Below, piece by piece: positions 47,196-57,690 of a DNA stretch of 64,000 nucleotides (position 1 is the first letter of the stretch; each line of letters begins with the position of its first letter). The stretch covers positions 2,294,001-2,358,000 of the forward strand of contig NZ_CP019449.1 in the NCBI RefSeq assembly GCF_001984035.1. Direction: 5' to 3'. The notes under the pieces were generated by a model. It did no database searches. It had not been told where the DNA came from and was given only the letters and a program-made list of their open reading frames with translations. Made by a program: the position numbers and the translations under genes. Source of the stretch: Sphingopyxis sp. QXT-31. GTDB lineage: Bacteria > Pseudomonadota > Alphaproteobacteria > Sphingomonadales > Sphingomonadaceae.

Positions 47196-47787
47196 AGCAA
47201 AAAAGCGCCTGAGCCCCGAGGAGAGCCGGTCGGCGGCGCTCGAGGCGGCGCGGACGATATTGGTCGAGATGGGGCCCGCGGCGGTCACTTTAAAAGCGGT
47301 GGCGGCGCGGATCGACCGCACCCACGCCAATCTGCTCCACCATTTCGGCAGCGCCGCGGGGCTGCAAAAAGCGCTCGCAGCCTATCAGGCCGAAACCGTC
47401 TGCGCGACGATCGGCAGGAAGATGGCCGAATCGCCACCGGGCGAGCGCAATGTGCGCGAGATCGTCGACCTCGCCTTCGACGCGTTCAACGAAGGGGGCG
47501 CGGGCGCGCTCGCGACGTGGATGGCGGCGACGGGCAACGAAGACGCGCTCGACCCGATCGTCGAGGCGATCCATCGGCTGATCGACGGCATGGCCCCCGA
47601 CGCGCATGAAAAGCGCCTGATGCACGAGGATACGCTGGCGCTGGTGCTGATGGCGCTCGGCGACGCCCAGCTCGGCGGGCCCATGGCCGAGGCGCTCGAC
47701 CTGCCGCGCGACACCTCGCGCGTGCTCGCGACCGAACTGATCACCGGGCGCATCGCCAAATTCTGGGCCGAGCACGGCGGAAAATGA
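47182..47787 (+). CDS. TetR/AcrR-family transcriptional regulator
   Basis: 201 residues. N-terminal helix-turn-helix about 20-62 (ARTILVEMGPAAVTLKAVAA then RIDRTHANLLHHFGSAAGLQ), C-terminal ligand domain with no obvious family. GTG at 47182 or 47185 is the start; AAAGG lies at 47168-47172. Divergent from the PF10118 gene. The operator-like sequence at its start recurs at coq4, which suggests control by a lipid, quinone or fatty-acid signal, by inference only. Confidence 0.9.
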   Translation: MVSIVAKKRLSPEESRSAALEAARTILVEMGPAAVTLKAVAARIDRTHANLLHHFGSAAGLQKALAAYQAETVCATIGRKMAESPPGERNVREIVDLAFDAFNEGGAGALATWMAATGNEDALDPIVEAIHRLIDGMAPDAHEKRLMHEDTLALVLMALGDAQLGGPMAEALDLPRDTSRVLATELITGRIAKFWAEHGGK

Positions 47788-47789
47788 GA

Positions 47790-47821
47790 AACGGCGGCCC
47801 CGGTTTACCGGGACCGCCGTT
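47790..47821. terminator. Bidirectional hairpin terminator
   Basis: AACGGCGG (47790-47797) pairs with CCGCCGTT (47814-47821), with an inner CCCCGG/CCGGGA pairing and a TTTA loop. It lies between the convergent tetR and DUF2383 genes; the minus-strand side is T-rich (TTCTCATTTT). Confidence 0.7.
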
Positions 47822-47845
47822 CCTTGTCGTCCAGCGGGAGCCGGA

Positions 47846-48301
47846 TTAACTGGCGTTGAGCTGGTGCTTGAGCGCCGACATCTGGTCATGGCCTTCGCGG
47901 ACCGAGGTGAACCCCGTCTGGATCAATTGGCGAACCGACGGATCGAGATCGTCGTCCTTCAGCGCGCTTTCGAACTTCGCCTTGATATGGTCTTCGCCGC
48001 GCTCGACTTCGGCGACGACCGCCTTGTCGTTGCGGTCCCCGGTCAGCGCGTCGCGAAGGCCAAGGAAGGCGCGATGCGCCGACGCGAGCACCGTGCCGTC
48101 GTCCTCGGGATTGCCGCCGAGTTCGCGAACCTTGGCCTGAAACTGGGTCGCGACCGCCTGCCGCTCGTTCGCACGGCTCAGAAACTGATCCTTGAACTGC
48201 GCGGCATTGGCCTCTTCGGCGGCCTTGCGATAGCCGTCGACGCTGTCGAGCGTCGTCGCGATGAGCGAATTGAGCGTGCTGACGTTCTTGTTGTCAAACA
48301 T
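47846..48301 (-). CDS. PA2169/DUF2383 family four-helix-bundle protein
   Basis: 151 residues from ATG 48301, with AGGA seven bases upstream. DUF2383 core: TLNSLIATTLDSVDGYRKAA, LSRANERQAVATQFQAKVRE and LGGNPEDDGT, then VAEVERGEDHIKAKFESALK. A ferritin-like bundle of unknown function, often seen with stress-related genes. Confidence 0.9.
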   Translation of the reverse strand: MFDNKNVSTLNSLIATTLDSVDGYRKAAEEANAAQFKDQFLSRANERQAVATQFQAKVRELGGNPEDDGTVLASAHRAFLGLRDALTGDRNDKAVVAEVERGEDHIKAKFESALKDDDLDPSVRQLIQTGFTSVREGHDQMSALKHQLNAS

Positions 48302-48433
48302 TTGAAATCCTTTCGGGAAAAACGATACCGACGATAGCCGGCATCTTGGCAGCCCAACGACCGGCAGCGCGCAAAGTTGCCTCGGCCCGGCGCCGCGGCG
48401 ATGCGTTTCGCCGATCCGCGCGCGCCGCGATGA

Positions 48434-49660
<1,227 letters not shown>

Positions 49661-49710
49661 GAACGATGCGCGCCGCGGCGGATTGACCTAGGAACATCAA
49701 GGAGTTCCGT

Positions 49711-50499
49711 ATGGCCATCCGCCGCATCGCCCTCGCCGCCCTTCCCCTGATCGCGCTCGCAATCCCGGCCCATGCCCAGGAGGACGGCGAAGCGCCCAAG
49801 CGCACCCGCATCATCCTCGGCCCGCAACTCGCGCCGTCGTGGCCCGGCGCCGACCAATATTCGATCGGCCCCTATGTCGACCTGTCGCGCGAGCGCGTCG
49901 GCACCGAATTCACCTTCGAGGCCGCCGACGAAAGCTTCGGTGCGCCGCTGATCCAGAGCGGCAAATTCGCCTTCGGCCCAGCCTTCGGCTTCGTCGGCAA
50001 GCGTACCGCCGCCGATGTCGGCGCGAACCTGCCCAAGGTCGGGCTGACGATCGAGGCGGGTGGCTTCGCGCAGGTGTCGCCAACGCCCAGCTTCCGCCTC
50101 CGCGCCGAAGCGCGGCGCGGCCTCGGCGGCCATGATGGTTTCGTCGGCGAAGTCAGCGCCGACTATATCGCGCGCGACGGCGACGACTGGCTCTTCTCGA
50201 TCGGCCCGCGCGTCACGCTGGGCGACGGAAGATATCAGCGCGCCTATTTCGGGGTCAGTCCGGCCGCGGCAGCCACGTCGGGACTTCCGGCTTACGACCT
50301 CGACGGCGGCATCCATGCCGTCGGCCTGACCGCCGGCTACCTCCGGCAATTGAGCCCGAACTGGGGTTTCGCCGTCTACGGCCGCTACGACCGTCTCGTC
50401 GGCGACGCCGCGCGTTCGCCGATCGTGCGCCAGCTCGGCTCGCGCGACCAGCCATCGGTCGGCGTGGCGCTCAGCTACACCTTCGGCGGCGAACGCTAA
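49711..50499 (+). CDS. MipA/OmpV-family outer membrane protein
   Basis: 262 residues. Signal peptide IRRIALAALPLIALAIPAHA, then a beta-barrel with alternating hydrophobic strands; IILGPQLAPSWPGADQYSIG and the terminal SVGVALSYTFGG are typical. AAGGAG precedes the ATG. Function in cell-wall scaffold or porin-like; unproven here. Confidence 0.88.
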   Translation: MAIRRIALAALPLIALAIPAHAQEDGEAPKRTRIILGPQLAPSWPGADQYSIGPYVDLSRERVGTEFTFEAADESFGAPLIQSGKFAFGPAFGFVGKRTAADVGANLPKVGLTIEAGGFAQVSPTPSFRLRAEARRGLGGHDGFVGEVSADYIARDGDDWLFSIGPRVTLGDGRYQRAYFGVSPAAAATSGLPAYDLDGGIHAVGLTAGYLRQLSPNWGFAVYGRYDRLVGDAARSPIVRQLGSRDQPSVGVALSYTFGGER

Positions 50500-50527
50500 G
50501 GCGACGGGTTTCGGGCGGCGGTAATCT

Positions 50528-50680
50528 TAATCCTCCCTGTCGCGAAGCGATGGGGAGGGGGACCGCCGCCGCAGGCGGTGGTGGGGGGGTGGCGGGCTGA
50601 AGCCGACGCCCAAGGCCTCGACCCCTCCCCCATGCTTCGCATGGTCCCCCTCCCCACGGCTTCGCCGCAGGGAGGATTAA
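50528..50680. repeat. Intergenic repeat, family B
   Basis: Starts TAATCCTCCCTG and ends CAGGGAGGATTAA, with inner GGTGGGGGGGTGG and CCCCTCCCCCATG. Lies between mipA and proB, upstream of the proB promoter region. No gene is seen in it. Confidence 0.75.
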
Positions 50681-50765
50681 GAGCGTCCGCTCCCCACCCC
50701 AAAGCCGCCGCATCGCCCCTATATTCGCATTGGCGCCGCGCATTTGCCGCGCTATCGGCGGCGGC

Positions 50766-51869
50766 ATGTTGTTTGCCCCCGCCTCCTGCTCCCGCCTGAT
50801 CGTCAAGATCGGCTCGGCGCTGCTCGTCGATCCGGACGGCGCGGTGCGGCGCGACTGGCTGGCGGGGATCGCCGCCGACATCGCGGCACGGACCAAGGCG
50901 GGCCAGCAGGTCGCGGTCGTCTCGTCGGGCGCGATCGCGCTGGGCGCGCGCCGGCTCGGGCTCGCCAAGGGTGGCCGCGCGACCCTCGAGGATGCGCAGG
51001 CGGCCGCCGCGACCGGGCAGATCGCGCTCAGCCAGGTCTGGGCCGAGGTGCTCGGCGCCGAAGGCCTCACCGCGGCGCAGATGCTGGTCACGCTAGACGA
51101 CCTCGAGCATCGCCGTCGCTATCTCAACGCGGCCGCGACGCTGGGTCGCCTGCTCGGCCTCGGCGTCGTGCCGATCATCAACGAGAATGACAGCGTCGCG
51201 ACCGAGGAAATCCGTTTCGGCGACAACGACCGGCTCGCGGCGCGCGTCGCGCAGGCGGCGGCGGCGGGCGGGGTGATCCTGCTCAGCGATATCGACGGCC
51301 TCTACGACCGCAACCCTGCGCAGCCGGGCGCGCAGCATATCGCGCGCATCGAGCGCATCGACGCAAGCATCGAGGCGATGGCCGACAGCGGATCGGCGTC
51401 GGGCATGGGGTCGGGCGGCATGGTGTCGAAGATCGCGGCGGCGCGCATCGCCAACGCCGCCGGCGCGCATCTCGCCATCGTGTCGGGCCATATCGACCGC
51501 CCGCTGTCCACCGAGGCGCGCCACAGCCTGTTCGTCGCCGAAAAGGGCGCGAGTGCGCGCAAGGCCTGGCTCGCGGGCGGGCTGACCGCCAAGGGCCGGC
51601 TGACCATCGACGCCGGCGCGGCGAAGGCGCTGCAGGGCGGCGCGAGCCTGCTGGCGGCAGGGGTCACCGCGGCGTCGGGACATTTCGCGCGCGGCGACAT
51701 CCTCGACATCGCCGGCCCCGACGGCCGCGTCGTCGCGCGCGGCCTGTCCGAATATCCCGACGCCGACGCGGCCGCGATCCTCGGCCTCGGCCGCGACGCG
51801 CAGGAGGCCGCGCTCGGCTATGCCCCGCGCACCGCGATGGTCCACCGCGACCATATGGTGCTGCTGTGA
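50766..51869 (+). CDS. proB: Glutamate 5-kinase
   Basis: 367 residues from ATG 50766. Phosphorylates glutamate in proline synthesis. Amino-acid kinase domain (SRLIVKIGSALLVDPDG, VVSSGAIALGARRLGL, PIINENDSVATEEIRFGDND, LLSDIDGLYDRNP) followed by a PUA domain (about 275-360). The stop overlaps the GTG of the next gene. proA is not adjacent. Confidence 0.96.
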   Translation: MLFAPASCSRLIVKIGSALLVDPDGAVRRDWLAGIAADIAARTKAGQQVAVVSSGAIALGARRLGLAKGGRATLEDAQAAAATGQIALSQVWAEVLGAEGLTAAQMLVTLDDLEHRRRYLNAAATLGRLLGLGVVPIINENDSVATEEIRFGDNDRLAARVAQAAAAGGVILLSDIDGLYDRNPAQPGAQHIARIERIDASIEAMADSGSASGMGSGGMVSKIAAARIANAAGAHLAIVSGHIDRPLSTEARHSLFVAEKGASARKAWLAGGLTAKGRLTIDAGAAKALQGGASLLAAGVTAASGHFARGDILDIAGPDGRVVARGLSEYPDADAAAILGLGRDAQEAALGYAPRTAMVHRDHMVLL

Positions 51870-52786
51870 CCACCCCCACCCTCGCGATGACCGGCGCGAC
51901 CGGCTTTGTCGGCGGCGCAACCTTGCGCCACGCATTGGAGCAGGGCTGGCACGTCCGCGCGCTCACCCGCCGCCCGCAGCCCGCGCGCGAGGGCGTGACC
52001 TGGATCATGGGCGCGCTCGACCAGCCGGACAGCCTCGCCGAAATGGCAGCGGGCAGCGACGCGGTGATGCATATCGCGGGCGTCGTGAACGTGCCCACCC
52101 GCGCCGCCTTCGAGGCGGGCAACGCCACCGCGACGAGCAACGTCGTCGACGCCGCCCGCGGCGCCGGGATCGCGCGTTTCGTCCATGTCTCGTCACTCGC
52201 CGCGCGCGAGCCCGACATTTCGAACTACAGCTGGTCGAAGGCGCGCGCCGAGACAATCGTCAAGGCGAGCGGGCTCGACTGGACGATCGTGCGACCGCCC
52301 GCGGTGTTCGGCCCCGGCGATACCGAGATGCTCGACCTGTTCCGCATGGCGCGGCGCGGCATCGCGCTGCTGCCCCCGGCGGGGCGCATGTCGGCGATCT
52401 ATGTGGATGAACTCGCGCATCTGCTCGTCGCGCTCGCGACCGACCGCGATGCGAGCATCGGCCAGACCTACGAACCCGACGACGGCAAGCCCGGCGGCTG
52501 GTCGCACCGTAGCTTTGCGCGGATGATCGGTCGCGCGGTCGGGCGCAGCCATGTCTCGACGCTGTCGGTGCCCGCCGCGGTGCTCAAGGCGGGCGGGCGG
52601 CTCGACAAGCTGGTGCGCCGCGGCCGCGCCAAGCTGACCCCCGACCGCGCGCGCTACATCGCGCACCCCGACTGGGTCGCCGCCACCGGCGCATGCCCGC
52701 CGCCCGAGCTGTGGCGCCCTGGACGCGACACGGGCGAGACGCTGGCCGAGACGGTGCGCTGGTATCGAAAAGAGGGGTGGCTCTGA
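51866..52786 (+). CDS. NAD-dependent epimerase/dehydratase (extended SDR)
   Basis: 306 residues, GTG start overlapping the proB stop (GTGA). Rossmann motif MTGATGFVGGATLRHAL near 8-24; the catalytic Tyr of SDRs is replaced or shifted (SNYSWSKARAETIV near 114-127 keeps a Tyr-x3-Lys-like Y-S-W-S-K). Substrate unknown; UDP-sugar or quinone-related roles are possible. Confidence 0.85.
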   Translation: MTTPTLAMTGATGFVGGATLRHALEQGWHVRALTRRPQPAREGVTWIMGALDQPDSLAEMAAGSDAVMHIAGVVNVPTRAAFEAGNATATSNVVDAARGAGIARFVHVSSLAAREPDISNYSWSKARAETIVKASGLDWTIVRPPAVFGPGDTEMLDLFRMARRGIALLPPAGRMSAIYVDELAHLLVALATDRDASIGQTYEPDDGKPGGWSHRSFARMIGRAVGRSHVSTLSVPAAVLKAGGRLDKLVRRGRAKLTPDRARYIAHPDWVAATGACPPPELWRPGRDTGETLAETVRWYRKEGWL

Positions 52787-52837
52787 CCGGCAGACGCCGT
52801 TCGCCCCCTCCCCGCCGCCCGCCCGTCGAAGCGTGCA

Positions 52838-52866
52838 TTGCCAACGCCGGGCCGCATCCCTAGGTT
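52838..52866 (+). promoter_or_regulatory. Candidate promoter giving a leaderless sppA transcript
   Basis: TTGCCA (52838-52843), 17-base spacer, TAGGTT (52861-52866). The sppA ATG begins at 52874, eight bases after the -10, with no ribosome binding site in between. Confidence 0.45.
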
Positions 52867-52873
52867 TGCGGGC

Positions 52874-54856
52874 ATGAGCGACACTACGACCAACAATGAT
52901 TCCGCCGGCCCCTGGGCGATCCCCGTGCGCCGCCCGCTACCCGGCGACGACAAGCCGAAGAGCACGACCAGCTTTCCGCGCAAGGTCTGGAACCTGCTCG
53001 TCGCGATCAAGGACGGGCTGGCGCTGATCTTCCTGCTGCTCTTCTTCGTGACGCTCTTCGGGCTGCTCGCCGGGCGTCCCAACGCCGGGCTGCCGGTCAG
53101 CGAAGGCGCGCTGCTGATCGAGCTCGACGGCATCGTCAGCGAACAGCCGGCCGAGATCGATCCCTTCGCCGCATTGTCGGGCGGCAATAATCTGAAGGAA
53201 GTCCGCGTCCGCGACGTCGTCCACGCGCTCGAAAGCGCCGCCGACGACAAGCGTGTCACCTCGGTCGTGCTCGACCTCGACCGCTTCCTCGGCGGCGGAC
53301 AGGTGTCGCTCGCCGAGATCGGCGACGCGATCGACAAGGTGCGCGCCAAGAAAAAGCCCGTGCTTGCCTTCGCCACCGCCTACACCACCGACAGCTATCA
53401 GCTCGCCTCGCACGCGAGCGAGGTCTGGGCCGACCCGATCGGCGGCGTCGCCATCGCGGGACCCGGCGGCTCGCGCCTCTATTACAAGGGGCTGATGGAT
53501 CGCCTCGGCGTCACCGCGAACATCTACCGCGTCGGCACCTTCAAGAGCGCGGTCGAGCCCTATCTGCGCGCCGACCAGTCGCCCGAGGCCGAGGCCGCGA
53601 ACCTCGCCTATGCCGGGGCTTTGTGGGAGCAGTGGCTCGCCGATGTGAAGAAGGCGCGGCCCAAGGCGAAGATCGATCCCTTCATCGCCGACACCGGCGC
53701 CGCGGTGCGCGCGGCGGGCAACGACCTCGGCAAGGCGTCGCTCGACGCGGGGCTGATCGACAAGCTCGGCAGCCGCATGGCGTTCGCCAGCCGCGTCGCC
53801 GAGATCAGCGGCACCTATGACGACAGCCAGCCGTGGAATTATAACGCCATCCCCCTGGAAAACTGGGTTGCCGCCAATCCCCCGAAAGAGCCGGGCAGCG
53901 CAATCGCGGTCGTCCCGGTCGTCGGTGAGATCGTCGACGGCGAGGCGCCGAACGGCGTCGCGGGCGGCGAGACGATCGCGCAGCACATTCTCGACGCCGC
54001 AGCCGACGACAGCATCAAGGCGATCGTGCTGCGCGTCGATTCGCCGGGCGGTTCGGTGCTCGCCTCCGAACAGATCCGTCAGGCGCTGCTCGCGGCAAAG
54101 GCGAAGAAGCTGCCCGTCGTCGTCTCGATGGCGAATGTCGCGGCATCGGGCGGCTACTGGATCTCGACCCCCGCCGACCGCATCTTTGCCGAGCCCGACA
54201 CAATCACCGGCTCGATCGGCGTCTTCGGCATCCTGCCCAGTTTCGAGCAGACGCTCGCCAAGGTCGGGGTGACCACCGACGGCATCGCGACGACGCCGCT
54301 GTCGGGCCAGCCCGACATCCTCGGCGGGGTCAATGCGGAGTTCAACGCGCTAGCGCAGGCCAGCGTCGAGGACATCTATGCGCGCTTCACCGGGCTCGTC
54401 GCAAAGAGCCGCAAGCAGCCGCTCGCCAAGGTCGAGGAAATCGCCGAGGGCCGCGTCTGGGCCGGTGGTACCGCGCGCCAGATCGGCCTCGTCGACCAGT
54501 TCGGCGGCCTGCCCGACGCGATCGCCGCCGCGGCGAAGCTCGCCAAGGTCGACGGCGAGGTCCACGCCAAATATTTCGAGAATGAGCCGAGCGAGTTTTC
54601 GAAGATGCTCGCCAAATGGACCGGCGCCGAGCAGCCCGAAGAGACGGCGGCGCTCCCGCGCGGCTGGTTCGGCATCGCGGCGATGAACCGCCAGATGGTC
54701 GAGCGCCGGGTGATCCAGGACCTGACCCTGCTGACCCAGGCGGGATCGGTGCAGGCCAACTGCCTCGACTGCCGCGCCTACCTCCCCGCGGTCCCGCGCC
54801 CGGGCAAGGCGGAGGCAAAGGGCTTTCTCGCTACGCTGGCGCTGCTGATGCGGTAA
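52874..54856 (+). CDS. sppA: Signal peptide peptidase SppA, long form
   Basis: 660 residues. Transmembrane helix about 45-68 (GLALIFLLLFFVTLFGLLAG), then two S49 repeats. Catalytic Lys near 223 (VGTFKSAVEPYLRADQSPEA) lies in the N-terminal repeat and the Ser near 425 (NVAASGGYWIS) in the C-terminal one, as in the E. coli 67-kDa form. Degrades signal peptides in the membrane. The C terminus has a Cys-x-x-Cys (NCLDCRAYLP) of unknown use. Confidence 0.93.
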   Translation: MSDTTTNNDSAGPWAIPVRRPLPGDDKPKSTTSFPRKVWNLLVAIKDGLALIFLLLFFVTLFGLLAGRPNAGLPVSEGALLIELDGIVSEQPAEIDPFAALSGGNNLKEVRVRDVVHALESAADDKRVTSVVLDLDRFLGGGQVSLAEIGDAIDKVRAKKKPVLAFATAYTTDSYQLASHASEVWADPIGGVAIAGPGGSRLYYKGLMDRLGVTANIYRVGTFKSAVEPYLRADQSPEAEAANLAYAGALWEQWLADVKKARPKAKIDPFIADTGAAVRAAGNDLGKASLDAGLIDKLGSRMAFASRVAEISGTYDDSQPWNYNAIPLENWVAANPPKEPGSAIAVVPVVGEIVDGEAPNGVAGGETIAQHILDAAADDSIKAIVLRVDSPGGSVLASEQIRQALLAAKAKKLPVVVSMANVAASGGYWISTPADRIFAEPDTITGSIGVFGILPSFEQTLAKVGVTTDGIATTPLSGQPDILGGVNAEFNALAQASVEDIYARFTGLVAKSRKQPLAKVEEIAEGRVWAGGTARQIGLVDQFGGLPDAIAAAAKLAKVDGEVHAKYFENEPSEFSKMLAKWTGAEQPEETAALPRGWFGIAAMNRQMVERRVIQDLTLLTQAGSVQANCLDCRAYLPAVPRPGKAEAKGFLATLALLMR

Positions 54857-54927
54857 GGCGGCCACATTGGTCGCGCATGCCCGGGTGAATGTCGTCTTTG
54901 GGGTGGATTTAAGATATTCACCTATTT

Positions 54928-55006
54928 CCGTTCGTGTCGAGCGAAGTCGAGACACGTGAAGGGGGGCGCTTCCCACGCGTGTCTCGACTTCGCTCGACAC
55001 GAACGG
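54928..55006. repeat. Inverted repeat family A
   Basis: Perfect 29-bp arms at 54928-54956 and 54978-55006, the same sequence as 15095-15173. A flanking GCTTTATAGGGCGG follows, also seen after the 15 kb copy. Lies between sppA and the convergent hydrolase. Confidence 0.9.
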
Positions 55007-55049
55007 GCTTTATAGGGCGGTTCGTCCATAAACGCCCGATATCGGCCGC

Positions 55050-55952
55050 TCACGCCGCCACGGCATAATCCCGCGCATGCCCCACGACCGCATCAGCCAG
55101 CGTGTCGACCAGCGCGAGCGGCAGGTCGTGCCCCATGCCGGGGATCGTCAGCAGCCGCGCACCGGGGATGTTCGCCGCGGTGTCCTTGCCGCCCGCCAGC
55201 GGCACGAGCGGATCGGCCTCGCCATGGATCACCAGGGTCGGCGCCTTGATCGTCGCCAGCATCGCGCGGCGGTCGCCATCGGCGACGATCGCCGCCATCT
55301 GGCGTGCAACGCCCTGCGGATACCAGCCGCGCTCGAAATCATGGCGCACGCGGCGCTGCAACCGCTGCTCGGCCGCCGGATAGGCGGGACTGCCGATCAC
55401 GCGCGCGGCGCGCACCGAATAGGCGATCATGGCCTCGGGATCGCCGCTCATCGGGCGGTTGGCGAGCACCGCCATCGCTTCCTTGTTGGCACGCGGCAGG
55501 CGGGGATTGCCGGTGGTCGACATGATCGACGTCAGCGACAGCACCCGATCGGGATAGCGCGCCGCGATATGCTGCGAAATCATGCCGCCCATCGATGCGC
55601 CGACGATATGCGCCTTGGCGATCCCCAGATGGTCGAGCAGGCCGATGCCGTCCGCCGCCATGTCGGCGAGCGTATAGGCCGGCCGGACGGGCAGCCGCAG
55701 CGCCGCCTTCACGAACATCCATTTGAGATTGGGCACGCCCGCGCTCTCGAAGCGTGTCGACAGCCCGACGTCGCGATTGTCGAAGCGGATGGTGCGAAAA
55801 CCGTGCGCGACGAGCGCATCGACGAACTCGTCGGGCCACAGGGTCAGCTGCCCGCCCAGCCCCATCACCAGCAGGATGACGGGGGCATCCTTCGCGCCTT
55901 TGTCCTCATAGGTGAGCTTGATGCCGTTCACTTCTGCTTCGCCGATCGTCAT
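55050..55952 (-). CDS. Alpha/beta-fold hydrolase
   Basis: 300 residues from ATG 55952. Nucleophile Ser120 in VGASMGGMIS, acid in GEADPLVP and His in GMGHDLP. No clear substrate group; ester or lactone hydrolases of this kind have broad roles. Follows the MpaB-like gene on the same strand, 54 bases apart. Confidence 0.88.
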   Translation of the reverse strand: MTIGEAEVNGIKLTYEDKGAKDAPVILLVMGLGGQLTLWPDEFVDALVAHGFRTIRFDNRDVGLSTRFESAGVPNLKWMFVKAALRLPVRPAYTLADMAADGIGLLDHLGIAKAHIVGASMGGMISQHIAARYPDRVLSLTSIMSTTGNPRLPRANKEAMAVLANRPMSGDPEAMIAYSVRAARVIGSPAYPAAEQRLQRRVRHDFERGWYPQGVARQMAAIVADGDRRAMLATIKAPTLVIHGEADPLVPLAGGKDTAANIPGARLLTIPGMGHDLPLALVDTLADAVVGHARDYAVAA

Positions 55953-56006
55953 ATCCGCGCCTGCCCTTGTTGTTCGAATGTCAGTGTGCCGCACCCCGCG
56001 CCGCGG

Positions 56007-57332
56007 TCAAGCCGTTGCCGGGCGATATTGCGAAGCGTCGGAGCGGAACTCGGCATGGCCATAGCCCGCGAGCTGGCGCTCGATGCGGCGGATGAGGTCG
56101 CGGTCGGCGAGGCGGCGCACCCCGGGCAGCCGCGACGCCGCGCGATAGGCCGCCATGCGCCCCGCGACGCCGAGCATCGTCGCGCCATAGATCAGGTGAT
56201 CGCGCTTGCCGACGGGCACCCCGACGCTCGCCGCACGCTCCTCGTCGCCGTTGAGGAAAGCCTTCACGAAAAACACCCGGCTCGCCGAACGTTCGAGCCG
56301 CCGCGTGAGGCGCCCCTTGGGCGACTCGTTCTTCGACAGCTCGGCCTCCATCGTCGCGCGCAGCAGCCCGCCGCAGATGCGGTCGTCATATTCGTAGCGG
56401 AGCGTCGCGCTGCGTGTGCGCCAGATACGCACGATCTCCTGCGGCGTGTCGGCGAGCAAATCCTCGGGCAGCCCGAGCAGGTAGCAGCGATAGCGGGCCA
56501 GCTCGACACGCCCCTGCTCCTCGCGGTTGAAGCTTGTGCGGCCCTTGGCCAGCACCTCCTGCGACAGGAAATAGATGGGGATCAGCCCCGCGGGCATCTG
56601 GTCGAGCTGCGGAATCGGCATGCCATAGGTCTCGACGTCCCACATCCCCGGGCGCGACAGCACGTTGACGCGCACCATCGAATGCATCAGCCGCACCATC
56701 GCCGCCGCCTTGAACCCGGGGCCGAAGCGCTCGAGCGCGTGCGGAAGCGCGGTGGTGGCGAAGAAGGTCGCGGTTTCCTTCACGCGCCGCGCCGCGGTCG
56801 CATGGCCGAGCGTGCCGGTCAGCGCCATCGGCAGCGCCGAATATTTGTTGAGGAAGGTCGCGATGAAGGCGCCGCGGATCAGGAAGGGCGCGAGGTTCGC
56901 AGTGGCGTTGCGCTCATAAGCGGCGCCCGCCTCGACCAGTTTCATGTCGAGCCAGTCGGGGACCACCTCCATCTCGGCGATCAGCGCCGCAAGCTCGGGC
57001 GGCGCTTCGGCGACCGCATCGATCCCCTTGTCGCACGCCTCAATCAGCATCGCGACGGTGCGCTGGAAGCCCAGCTTCGGCATCAGCGCTGCATAGGCGT
57101 CGCCGCTGCGGTCGCCGAGCATCGTATATTCGCGGATGCGCGCGACGAGGTCGTCGTCGCCCAGATAGTCGGCGCGATCGACCCCGCGCACGCGGCCGAG
57201 TTCGGTGACGTCCGCCGCCTCTGCCGCCCAGCGCTCGGGCGCGCGGTCGAAGTCGAAGCGGCCGAAGAGCTCAGGCAGCGCGACGGCCTGGTCGCGCACC
57301 CGGCGGGCGATGGTGCTGACATCCATGTTCAT
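56007..57332 (-). CDS. MpaB/DUF2236 family oxygenase-like protein
   Basis: 441 residues, mostly helical. Conserved blocks: MPKLGFQRTVAMLIE, ARRVKETATFFATT near 177-190, and MVRLMHSMVRVNVLSRPGMW near 213-232 with a His near 217. In latex-clearing protein and MpaB relatives such a His is the haem axial ligand, so a b-type haem oxygenase is plausible. No signal peptide. Substrate unknown. Confidence 0.8.
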   Translation of the reverse strand: MNMDVSTIARRVRDQAVALPELFGRFDFDRAPERWAAEAADVTELGRVRGVDRADYLGDDDLVARIREYTMLGDRSGDAYAALMPKLGFQRTVAMLIEACDKGIDAVAEAPPELAALIAEMEVVPDWLDMKLVEAGAAYERNATANLAPFLIRGAFIATFLNKYSALPMALTGTLGHATAARRVKETATFFATTALPHALERFGPGFKAAAMVRLMHSMVRVNVLSRPGMWDVETYGMPIPQLDQMPAGLIPIYFLSQEVLAKGRTSFNREEQGRVELARYRCYLLGLPEDLLADTPQEIVRIWRTRSATLRYEYDDRICGGLLRATMEAELSKNESPKGRLTRRLERSASRVFFVKAFLNGDEERAASVGVPVGKRDHLIYGATMLGVAGRMAAYRAASRLPGVRRLADRDLIRRIERQLAGYGHAEFRSDASQYRPATA

Positions 57333-57378
57333 AAGCCGAACCTGCCACAGATTCGCGATTTGGCAAGCCCGCGGGGTT

Positions 57379-57597
57379 TCAGCTGGTGGCGGGCGCCGCT
57401 TCGGCTTCGGGCATCAGGCGATCGACGACGGTGCGCGCCGCCGCGAGCAGCCGGTCGCGCCAGATGACCAGCATCAGGACCGGCGGCATGACCAGCAGCA
57501 TCGCCCCGGCGGTGCCCGACGCGTTGCAATCACCCGTGTAACCGGCCGGCGCGACCCCTGCGCCGAAGCTGATCAGCAGTATGTCCAAGGCCCCCAC
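57379..57597 (-). CDS. Small one-helix membrane protein, unknown
   Basis: 72 residues. A hydrophobic segment AGAMLLVMPPVLMLVIW spans about 31-47, followed by a charged C terminus. G/C-rich third positions suggest real coding. No family recognised. Lies just upstream of the MpaB-like gene, same strand. Confidence 0.5.
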   Translation of the reverse strand: MGALDILLISFGAGVAPAGYTGDCNASGTAGAMLLVMPPVLMLVIWRDRLLAAARTVVDRLMPEAEAAPATS

Positions 57598-57690
57598 ACG
57601 CCCCTTTCGCAGCGGGGCTAGGCGAGCCGGGTTAATCCTTTCCGACGGCTGATCGCGGTTAGGGACGCGGTCGTCCCGAAGCGGGACGGC

